Assembly (NCBI GenBank): GCA_030604505.1
Contig: JAUVVT010000113.1
Span: 1-6,355, forward strand
From: a bacterium
GTDB taxonomy: Bacteria > SM23-31 > JAUVVT01
Direction of reading: 5' to 3'
DNA length: 6,355 bases
In this document: positions 1 through 5,369 of the stretch, piece after piece
Position numbering within the stretch: position 1 is the first letter of the stretch
Layout of the letters: each line of letters begins with the position of its first letter
Position numbers and translations under genes: made by a program
The notes under the pieces: generated by a model
Database searches by the model: none
Seen by the model: the letters and a program-made list of their open reading frames with translations, nothing else
Told to the model about the DNA's origin: nothing

Positions 1-40
1 AAAGATTGAAAATAACTATAAATAATTTAAATTTTTTAAT

Positions 41-1126
41 ATGAAAAAAACAACAATATTTTTAAAAGAATTCCTCTTTATACTCTTGTGTATTGTTTAT
101 TTTTCAGATTCAATCTTTGGGCAGACAAATCCATTGTTGAAATTTAAATCAAAGCTTAAAGTAAGCGGAGAAATTGATAACAACATTGGTGAAGATTATA
201 AACAAAGTATATCCGATAAAGCTTTAAAACTATTTACGAACACGGAAGCGAGTGGTTTACTACCAAAAAATACCTATTACAAAGTTACTATGAATGGAGG
301 ATTAAGAGCATATTCAGTATATCAAAGAGAGAATAGATTCATAGGCAATGTTACAGGCTCTCTTTCAAAGTTACTTATAGGTAATATCCTTCTTGGAATT
401 AACGGTACACTTTTCTATGATAAATATAACGACAATTCAAGAAATAATAATTCCTATCTTGGTGAAGGATTTATATCCATTCCAAAGAGAATCATTTTTA
501 TAGGTGATATTGACCTATATTACCAAAATTTTGATACGAATTATAAATACAATAAGTTCTTTAACTTCACCGAATCCCGATATTTCATATCAATAGGCAG
601 GAAAATCAACAGCCGTACTTCTTTCTCGGTTTTTACAAGACTGGGCAAAATGGATTACGAAAGAAATGCTTTCGAAAAGAAGAGCGAAAACAATTTTTAT
701 TATAAAGATGAATTTCAATGCGACCGGTCAAGTGATATCGGAATTAACTTACAATACTTCAGAAAATTCCTGATTCAGGCAATACTGCTGCACAGAAATA
801 ATATTTCAAATAGTTACGGTTTCTCTTTTATCGAAAAGAGATTGAGCGTAATTTTTGGAAGAAAGATATTCAGAAACTATATGATGAAATTATATTTTGA
901 CCTTGAATCGAAAAGATATAAAGACCCGAGTGAAATCTTTATTATTGTTGATTTAAACGAAGATAAAGAACAGGATAACAGAAGTATTGTAGAGCTTTCA
1001 AGAAACATTAATGAAAATATTGATTTCGAAGTCAGATTTGAATGGTGCAGGAATGAATCAAGATTTCGGAATTTATATTACAGTAAATATTTATTTTCAA
1101 CCGGATTTTCATATAAATTCTACTAA
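41..1126 (+). CDS. Predicted outer-membrane β-barrel protein, unknown function (361 aa)
   Basis: I do not recognise a named family. Residues 1-3 are basic, residues 11-26 are hydrophobic, and a signal-peptidase I site is likely near the end of 'DSIFG' (about residue 27), so the protein is probably exported. The mature part has no further transmembrane helix. From about residue 78 to the end it alternates short aromatic/hydrophobic stretches (for example YYKVTMNGGLRAYSVY, RYFISIGRKI, SFSVFTRLGKM, IVELSRNI) with polar Asn/Lys/Asp-rich turns, the pattern of amphipathic β-strands. It ends in FSTGFSYKFY, an aromatic C-terminus as recognised by the BAM machinery. The first ~50 mature residues could be a periplasmic plug or linker. 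The start is the first ATG of the frame and fits the signal peptide; there is no clear Shine-Dalgarno. Its partner genes, if any, lie upstream outside the window. A porin, a secretion-associated barrel or a C-terminal barrel like those of surface-lipoprotein assembly proteins are all possible; the sequence does not decide. Confidence 0.75.
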   Translation: MKKTTIFLKEFLFILLCIVYFSDSIFGQTNPLLKFKSKLKVSGEIDNNIGEDYKQSISDKALKLFTNTEASGLLPKNTYYKVTMNGGLRAYSVYQRENRFIGNVTGSLSKLLIGNILLGINGTLFYDKYNDNSRNNNSYLGEGFISIPKRIIFIGDIDLYYQNFDTNYKYNKFFNFTESRYFISIGRKINSRTSFSVFTRLGKMDYERNAFEKKSENNFYYKDEFQCDRSSDIGINLQYFRKFLIQAILLHRNNISNSYGFSFIEKRLSVIFGRKIFRNYMMKLYFDLESKRYKDPSEIFIIVDLNEDKEQDNRSIVELSRNINENIDFEVRFEWCRNESRFRNLYYSKYLFSTGFSYKFY

Positions 1127-1443
1127 TACCCAAATTTTTGAAAAGCATCCCCTCCCAAGAAAATTACTAATCGATTGTTTTTTTATGAAATAGTGTGATA
1201 AATTATAAAATAAATCAACAGAATTCCGGATATTTTCCTCTATAAAGTTAATACGAGAGATATCGGTTTAAAATAAATTTCGCCTGAAATTTTCCAATAG
1301 TAAAACTGTTGGTTATTTAAAGTATCTTTTAGACCCTGTTTTTTTAAGACAGGATTAATAATATATTTTAATATTTAACTTGAAAAATAATAAAATATTA
1401 TTTATCTTTTAACACTAAAATTTTTAATTAGAAAGATATTCGA
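1127..1443. other. 317-bp gene-free region with several small hairpins
   Basis: No convincing coding frame lies here; a 60-aa frame running 1011-1193 is a shadow of the barrel gene. Four inverted repeats are visible. They are AAATTTC-gcct-GAAATTT (1275-1292), CCAATAG-taaaa-CTGTTGG (1294-1312, one G-U pair), a CCTGT...ACAGG hairpin with T-rich loop (1335-1353; extendable to 8 bp with one G-U and a 3-nt loop) and AAATAAT-aaaat-ATTATTT (1385-1403). A T7 run at about 1177-1183 follows the self-complementary AATCGATT, but there is no real stem-loop before it, so I see no convincing terminator for the barrel gene. The dxs promoter candidate is at the downstream end. I see no thi-box/TPP riboswitch motifs. 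In such AT-rich DNA short stems are partly expected by chance. Confidence 0.5.
1380..1410 (+). promoter_or_regulatory. Candidate dxs promoter
   Basis: TTG at 1380-1382 and TATCTTTT at 1403-1410 are 20 nt apart, close to the Bacteroidota σ consensus (TTTG, 19-21 nt, TAnnTTTG). The same stretch also reads as a σ70-like TTGAAA-N17-TATCTT. Transcription would start near 1415-1417, giving a leader of about 30 nt before the dxs ATG. The call rests on motif matching in AT-rich DNA, so chance matches are possible. Confidence 0.4.
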
Positions 1444-3330
1444 ATGGAAATTTTGTCAAATATTGAGAAACCTTCTGATATTAGGCATCTTAATGCGGAA
1501 GAATTAAAAAAGTTATGTGCAGAGATAAGAGAATATTTGATTTCAGTTATTCCATCGACAGGTGGTCACTTTGCCTCAAGCTTAGGTGTAGTGGAATTAA
1601 CAGTTGCACTTCATTATATCTATAATACTCCAAAAGATAAGATTGTGTGGGATGTAGGACATCAAGGATATGTTCATAAAATTATAACCGAAAGAAAAGA
1701 TGCACTTAAAACTATCAGAAAATGGGGAGGAATAAGTGGATTTTTAAAAAGGGATGAAAGCGAATTTGATGTTTTTGGTGCAGGGCATGCAAGTACCGCT
1801 ATATCCGCTGCTATCGGTATTGCTGCTGCAAGAGACCTGGATAACGAAGACTATAAAGTAATTGCAGTAGTTGGTGACGGTGGAATGACAGGCGGATTAT
1901 CATTTGAAGGACTTAATAATGCAGGGATGCTGCAAAAGGATATTACCGTTATATTAAATGATAACAGTATGTCAATCTCTCCCAATGTAGGCGCTATGTC
2001 CCACTATCTGACAAGCATCAAAACTGCTCCTTTATTCAATAAAATAAAAAATGAAGTTTGGGACCTTACTGGTAAGATTCCTAAGGTTACTAATAAAATC
2101 CGACTTCTGGTTCAACGAATAGAAGATAGTTTGAAACGTCTTATCGTTCCCGGAATGTGGTTCGAAGACCTTGGATTTAAATATATAGGACCAATAGATG
2201 GTCACGATATAGAAGAACTGCTCTCTTTTTTGTATAGAGCAAAAGGAATGAAAGGTCCAATTCTTATACATGTACTCACCAAAAAAGGAAAAGGATACAG
2301 TTTTGCAGAAGAAGACCCCTGCAAATATCACGGTGTAGCTCCTAATTCTGATGATAATGGATTTGAAGAGAAAAATAACTCCCCGTCTTACTCAGAGGTT
2401 TTTGGTGACACAATTACCGAAATCGCCGAAAAGAATGAAAAAGTTTGTGCAGTTACAGCTGCTATGGCAGAAGGGACAAATCTATCTGGATTCAGAGAAA
2501 GATTCCCGGAAAGATTTTTTGATGTCGGTATTGCTGAATCTCATGCTGTTATATTTTCGGCAGGGCTTTGTCTGGAAGGCCTCAGACCTGTATTTGCAAT
2601 TTATTCCACATTTTTACAAAGAAGTTTTGATCAAATTATTCACGATGTTGCTCTACAGTCTCTTCCTGTTGTATTCGCAATAGATAGAGCGGGGCTATCT
2701 GGTGAAGATGGACCTACGCATCACGGGTGCTATGATATATCATTTTTATGCACTTCTCCGAATATAATTATTTCTGCTCCAAAAGACGGCAATGAACTGG
2801 TAGACTTGCTTCATACAGCAGTCAATCAGGATAAACTTCCGTTTGCCGTGCGGTATCCTAAAGAAATTGCACCAAATTATGATAAAAATCACATTCCAAG
2901 CTTAATTGAGATTGGTTCATGGGAAAAAATATCAGAGGGAAACGAAATCGCTTTACTTGCGGTTGGGTCAATGGTAGAAACAGCGTTAAAAACAGCTGAG
3001 TTATTGACCAAAGAAGGAATATCAACCGGTGTAATTAACTGCCGGTTTATAAAACCATTTGATAAATTGATGCTTTCAGAGCTTTCGCAAGTCTATAAGT
3101 ATATTATCACTATTGAAGAAAATTCTGTTATAGGAGGATTTGGAAGTATTGTTTCACAGTATTTAATTGAAAAGGGTCTTAATAACAGCAATATTTATAA
3201 CTTCGGTATAAAAGATGAATTTATAACCCACGGTTCGAGAGAAGAATTACTTGAATTTGTAGGGCTAACTGCCATAAAACTGCAAAACAAAATTGTTAAG
3301 ATATTAAACAAAGAAAAAAGTTTAATTTAG
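1444..3330 (+). CDS. dxs: 1-deoxy-D-xylulose-5-phosphate synthase
   Basis: DXS is the cytosolic, thiamine-diphosphate-dependent enzyme that condenses pyruvate with glyceraldehyde 3-phosphate to DXP, the first step of the MEP isoprenoid pathway and a precursor for thiamine and pyridoxal phosphate. At 628 aa it has the usual full length. The N-terminal ThDP domain shows STGGHFASSLG (His42, counterpart of E. coli His49), WDVGHQGYVHK (69-79) and the ThDP/Mg motif GDG(144-146)...NDN(172-174). YIGPIDGHD (247-255) and KYHGVAP (His296) follow. The pyrimidine domain carries IAESHAV with catalytic Glu365, and DRAGLSGEDGPTHHG (414-428), which holds Arg415, Asp422 and His426. The substrate-binding Arg is in VRYPKE (Arg470), where many homologues read RYPRG. 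The transketolase C-terminal domain ends the protein (INCRFIKPFD, EENSVIGGFGS). The ATG at 1444 gives the family N-terminus; only a weak GAAAG (1431-1435) precedes it. No frameshift or missing catalytic residue is seen. trxB follows on the same strand after 129 bp. Confidence 0.98.
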   Translation: MEILSNIEKPSDIRHLNAEELKKLCAEIREYLISVIPSTGGHFASSLGVVELTVALHYIYNTPKDKIVWDVGHQGYVHKIITERKDALKTIRKWGGISGFLKRDESEFDVFGAGHASTAISAAIGIAAARDLDNEDYKVIAVVGDGGMTGGLSFEGLNNAGMLQKDITVILNDNSMSISPNVGAMSHYLTSIKTAPLFNKIKNEVWDLTGKIPKVTNKIRLLVQRIEDSLKRLIVPGMWFEDLGFKYIGPIDGHDIEELLSFLYRAKGMKGPILIHVLTKKGKGYSFAEEDPCKYHGVAPNSDDNGFEEKNNSPSYSEVFGDTITEIAEKNEKVCAVTAAMAEGTNLSGFRERFPERFFDVGIAESHAVIFSAGLCLEGLRPVFAIYSTFLQRSFDQIIHDVALQSLPVVFAIDRAGLSGEDGPTHHGCYDISFLCTSPNIIISAPKDGNELVDLLHTAVNQDKLPFAVRYPKEIAPNYDKNHIPSLIEIGSWEKISEGNEIALLAVGSMVETALKTAELLTKEGISTGVINCRFIKPFDKLMLSELSQVYKYIITIEENSVIGGFGSIVSQYLIEKGLNNSNIYNFGIKDEFITHGSREELLEFVGLTAIKLQNKIVKILNKEKSLI

Positions 3331-3337
3331 AAGGTAT

Positions 3338-3441
3338 AAAGAGGCACAGAGGTACAAAGTAAATGGGTGAATTGGTAAATGAGTAAATCTATTTATTCAT
3401 TCACTCATATACCTATTTACTTATTTCCTCTGCGTCTCTGC
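3338..3441. repeat. Large imperfect palindrome with 8-bp periodic arms between dxs and trxB
   Basis: Two 51-nt arms (3338-3388 and 3391-3441) are separated by only CT. Aligned without gaps, the left arm matches the reverse complement of the right at 37 of 51 positions by hand count. The outer ends are GC-richer (left GAGGCACAGAGG at 3341-3352; right CCTCTGCGTCTC at 3427-3438) and the inner parts AT-rich. Both arms divide into degenerate octamers, for example AAATGGGT, GAATTGGT, AAATGAGT from 3361. It starts 8 nt after the dxs stop and ends 5 nt before the trxB Shine-Dalgarno. No T-tract follows, so it does not look like an intrinsic terminator. From memory, CTCTGCGTCTCTGCGG-type sequences recur between genes in many bacterial genomes, which suggests a dispersed, possibly mobile, palindromic repeat. 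A frame open from an ATG at 3379 runs through it into trxB but is not protein-like. Confidence 0.8.
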
Positions 3442-3446
3442 GGCGA

Positions 3447-3451
3447 AAGGA
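3447..3451 (+). promoter_or_regulatory. trxB ribosome-binding site (decides the start)
   Basis: AAGGA lies 8 nt before the ATG at 3460, ideal Shine-Dalgarno spacing. It supports 3460 as the start over the in-frame ATG at 3379, which lies inside the palindrome and would add 27 unrelated residues. The site sits 5 nt from the foot of the palindrome. Confidence 0.85.
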
Positions 3452-3459
3452 TAAGAAAT

Positions 3460-4389
3460 ATGGGCGAAGATTATAACAAAGTAATAATAATCGGTTCAGG
3501 TCCTGCTGGTTATACTGCAGCTATTTATACCTCAAGGGCGAATTTAGAACCACTATTAATTGAAGGAAATCAGCCGGGCGGTCAGCTTATGATTACTACA
3601 GAGGTTGATAATTATCCCGGATTTTCTAAAGGAATACAGGGACCTCAATTAATGGCAGAGATGAAAGCCCAGTCTGAAAGATTTGGAACAAAGTTTATTT
3701 CCGGTGAAGCTGACGAGGTTGATTTTTCAAATAAATCCTTCAGTATAACGGTAAATAAAAAAGTTTATAAGGCAGATTCAGTCATTATAGCATCAGGAGC
3801 ATCTGCCAGATTTTTAGGTCTTGAATCCGAAAAAAAATTAATGGGATATGGCGTATCTGCCTGTGCTACGTGTGATGGATTCTTTTACAAAGATAAGAAG
3901 GTACTTGTTGTTGGCGGCGGTGATACTGCTATGGAAGAATCAATATTTCTTACTAAGTTTGCTTCAAAAGTGAAAATAGTTCATAGAAGAGACCAGCTTC
4001 GCGCATCAAAGTTTATGCAGGAAAAGGTGTTCAAAAATGAAAAAATAGATTTTATATGGGATTCTGTTATTGAAGAAATATTTGGTGAAAAAGAGACGGG
4101 TGTGACCGGTGTAAAATTGAAAAACGTGAAAACCGGTGAGATTTCTGAAAAAAAATGTGATGGTGTATTTATTGCTATTGGACACAGCCCGAATACTAAA
4201 AGATTTGAAAATAAACTGGAAATGGACGAGAAGGGATACATTTTAGTAAATAATGGAACACAAACCAGCATAAAGGGAGTGTTTGCTGCGGGAGACGTTG
4301 TAGATAAAGTATATAGACAGGCAGTTACTGCAGCAGGTTCAGGGTGTATAGCTGCTTTGGATGTTGAAAGATATCTCGAAAGCTTATAG
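3460..4389 (+). CDS. trxB: Thioredoxin reductase (NADPH, FAD-dependent)
   Basis: This is a cytosolic low-molecular-weight thioredoxin reductase, passing electrons from NADPH through FAD and a CxxC disulfide to thioredoxin. From the ATG at 3460 it is 309 aa, the usual family length. The FAD Rossmann motif IIGSGPAG is at 10-17, followed by QPGGQLMITTEVDNYPGF (38-55), typical of TrxB. The redox-active site is SACATCDG with Cys135 and Cys138. The NADPH-binding motif GGGDTAMEE (152-160) and HRRD (175-178) supply the Arg pair expected to bind the 2'-phosphate and so indicate NADPH preference. The C-terminal FAD motif GVFAAGDV (273-280) and RQAVTAAGSG (286-295) complete the fold. No fused thioredoxin domain is present. 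A start at 3379 would prepend 27 residues translated from a repeat; neither the family N-terminus nor the Shine-Dalgarno supports it. It may be cotranscribed with dxs, though the palindrome lies between; I found no clear own promoter. Confidence 0.97.
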   Translation: MGEDYNKVIIIGSGPAGYTAAIYTSRANLEPLLIEGNQPGGQLMITTEVDNYPGFSKGIQGPQLMAEMKAQSERFGTKFISGEADEVDFSNKSFSITVNKKVYKADSVIIASGASARFLGLESEKKLMGYGVSACATCDGFFYKDKKVLVVGGGDTAMEESIFLTKFASKVKIVHRRDQLRASKFMQEKVFKNEKIDFIWDSVIEEIFGEKETGVTGVKLKNVKTGEISEKKCDGVFIAIGHSPNTKRFENKLEMDEKGYILVNNGTQTSIKGVFAAGDVVDKVYRQAVTAAGSGCIAALDVERYLESL

Positions 4390-4419
4390 TAACAAAAAAT
4401 ATTGTAAAGTCCGTTTCAA

Positions 4420-4465
4420 ATCCTGACCAGGATAAAAAAATCTAAATTTCCCCGGTTTTTTTATC
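4420..4465 (+). terminator. Overlapping inverted repeats after trxB, possible terminator
   Basis: Two inverted repeats follow the trxB stop by about 30 nt. ATCCTG-ac-CAGGAT (4420-4433) is a short perfect palindrome followed by A7. GATAAAAAAA (4431-4440) pairs perfectly over 10 bp with TTTTTTTATC (4456-4465) around a 15-nt loop ending in CCCCGG. They share bases 4431-4433, so full pairing of both at once is impossible. The second ends in a T7 run as a terminator would, but its stem is almost all A-T and lacks the GC-rich core of a strong intrinsic terminator. The role is uncertain. Confidence 0.35.
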
Positions 4466-4548
4466 ATTTTATTGAAAGAAAAATCAATTTCTATCAATCA
4501 TATAATTTAGAGATACTTTTTCTGTTAAGATGATGAGGCAAAAAGTAG

Positions 4549-4568
4549 ATTCCCGATTTTGCGGGAAT
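4549..4568. repeat. ATTCCCG/CGGGAAT hairpin, dispersed-repeat-like, followed by a T8 run
   Basis: A perfect 7-bp stem, ATTCCCG (4549-4555) and CGGGAAT (4562-4568), closes a 6-nt loop ATTTTG and is followed by GACA and eight T (4573-4580). The framing 'GATTCCCG...CGGGAATGACA' resembles, from memory, a short hairpin repeat scattered between genes in many environmental bacterial genomes. By shape it could also terminate transcription from upstream. A further inverted pair ACTTTTT (4515-4521) / AAAAAGT (4540-4546) lies immediately before it. Confidence 0.6.
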
Positions 4569-4588
4569 GACATTTTTTTTATCTTTTG

Positions 4589-4619
4589 TTAACATAAGTC
4601 CATATTTTACAATTATACT
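4589..4619 (+). promoter_or_regulatory. Candidate promoter for the PspC-domain gene
   Basis: TTAACA (4589-4594) and TATACT (4614-4619) are near the σ70 consensus with a rather long 19-nt spacer. An alternative in Bacteroidota style is TTTG (4558-4561, in the loop of the upstream hairpin) with TATCTTTT (4580-4587), 18 nt apart and one short of that consensus spacing. A promoter somewhere here is likely because the terminator-like structures upstream separate this gene from trxB, but which motif is used cannot be settled by eye. Confidence 0.3.
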
Positions 4620-4658
4620 CATTTTCACTATTGCATTTTATTAAAAAAAGTAAGTTTT

Positions 4659-4665
4659 GGGAGGA
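4659..4665 (+). promoter_or_regulatory. Strong Shine-Dalgarno of the PspC-domain gene
   Basis: GGGAGGA with an 8-nt spacer to the ATG at 4674 is the strongest Shine-Dalgarno in the window. It fixes the start of the downstream gene and shows that this organism uses Shine-Dalgarno initiation at some genes, unlike many Bacteroidota. Confidence 0.85.
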
Positions 4666-4673
4666 TTCAAATT

Positions 4674-5345
4674 ATGGAAAAAGAAAAAAACAATTCTTCG
4701 AGAAAAAGGAAATCAAAGATTAAAAAGTTAAAAAGGTCAAGAAAGAATAAACATATATTAGGTGTATGTGGGGGAGCAGCAGAATATTTTAATATGGATG
4801 CCACGATTATAAGAATTTTGTGGGTAGTTTCGATCTTTTTTGGAGGGGCTGGCTTGATAGCCTATCTGGCTGCTGCTGTATTAATGCCCAAATCCGAAGA
4901 AGATGAAACCGCAGAAGAAATAGTAAGCGAAAGCAGTAATATAGAGCTTATTCTGGGGGGAATATTAATAATTTTGGGTCTTTTTTCTTTGTCTAATCTA
5001 TTCCATTTTATTGATTTTAATTTCAGAGGACATGAATTTTTTCGGTTTATGTATTTACCGTGGCATTTAATTCAGCCGCTGCTGCTGATATTTCTTGGAT
5101 TGTACATTGCTCTTGGAAATATCAAAAAAACAAGAACACTTGAAAAACTAAAAAGAAAAAAATTATTTCGTTCTAAAACAGATAGAATGGTCTTGGGGGT
5201 TTGTAGTGGGCTTGGAAAATATCTAAATTTAGATCCTACATTTATCAGAATTGTCTGGGTCGTGGTTAGTATTATTTCCGGAGTAATCCTGGGGATTATA
5301 GTATATCTTCTGTTTGTTCTGATTGTTCCTGAACAAAAAAATTAG
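4674..5345 (+). CDS. PspC-domain membrane protein with two PspC domains around a LiaF-like core
   Basis: This is an inner-membrane protein of 223 aa. Residues 1-26 are strongly basic and polar and probably cytoplasmic. A first PspC domain runs about 18-73 (NKHILGVCGGAAEYFNMD, then a hydrophobic stretch to AVLMPKSEE). Residues 88-150 hold two hydrophobic segments (ELILGGILIILGLFSLSNLF; WHLIQPLLLIFLGLYIALGN) that resemble the LiaF/DUF5668 membrane region. A second PspC domain runs about 163-220 (DRMVLGVCSGLGKYLNLDPT, hydrophobic stretch, LIVPEQKN). The two PspC copies align well (LGVCxG, Y(F/L)N(M/L)D, IRI(L/V)WVV), suggesting an internal duplication. PspC relatives act in envelope-stress sensing (phage-shock and LiaFSR-type responses), but no pspA/B/F or two-component gene is adjacent, so a stress role is inference from the family. 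The gene stands alone with its own leader and converges with the TPR gene, 24 bp between stops. Confidence 0.9.
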   Translation: MEKEKNNSSRKRKSKIKKLKRSRKNKHILGVCGGAAEYFNMDATIIRILWVVSIFFGGAGLIAYLAAAVLMPKSEEDETAEEIVSESSNIELILGGILIILGLFSLSNLFHFIDFNFRGHEFFRFMYLPWHLIQPLLLIFLGLYIALGNIKKTRTLEKLKRKKLFRSKTDRMVLGVCSGLGKYLNLDPTFIRIVWVVVSIISGVILGIIVYLLFVLIVPEQKN

Positions 5346-5369
5346 GAACTATGACACAATTCTATCTTC

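Noticed and set aside
6..35. TTG-N19-TAAATTTT promoter-like match before the barrel gene
   Set aside because: Transcription would begin at or after the ATG at 41, requiring a leaderless message; in such AT-rich DNA the match is likely chance.
1150..1190. Possible terminator of the barrel gene (AATCGATT then T7)
   Set aside because: AATCGATT is self-complementary with no room for a loop and no longer stem surrounds it.
1275..1443. TPP (thi-box) riboswitch controlling dxs
   Set aside because: The conserved CTGAGA and ACCTGATCTGGATAATGCCAGCG-type elements are absent.
2032..2331. 99-aa frame on the - strand inside dxs
   Set aside because: It lies wholly within the conserved dxs coding sequence, has Phe/Ser-rich composition typical of an antisense shadow and shows no domain.
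2351..2683. 110-aa + strand frame overlapping dxs
   Set aside because: It is the +2 or +3 shadow of dxs; the dxs frame holds all catalytic motifs without interruption, so there is no frameshift.
3353..3426. Octamer series as a CRISPR array
   Set aside because: Units are 8 bp, degenerate and contiguous with no spacers; there are no cas genes.
3981..4271. 96-aa frame on the - strand inside trxB
   Set aside because: Antisense shadow of conserved trxB sequence with no recognisable motif.
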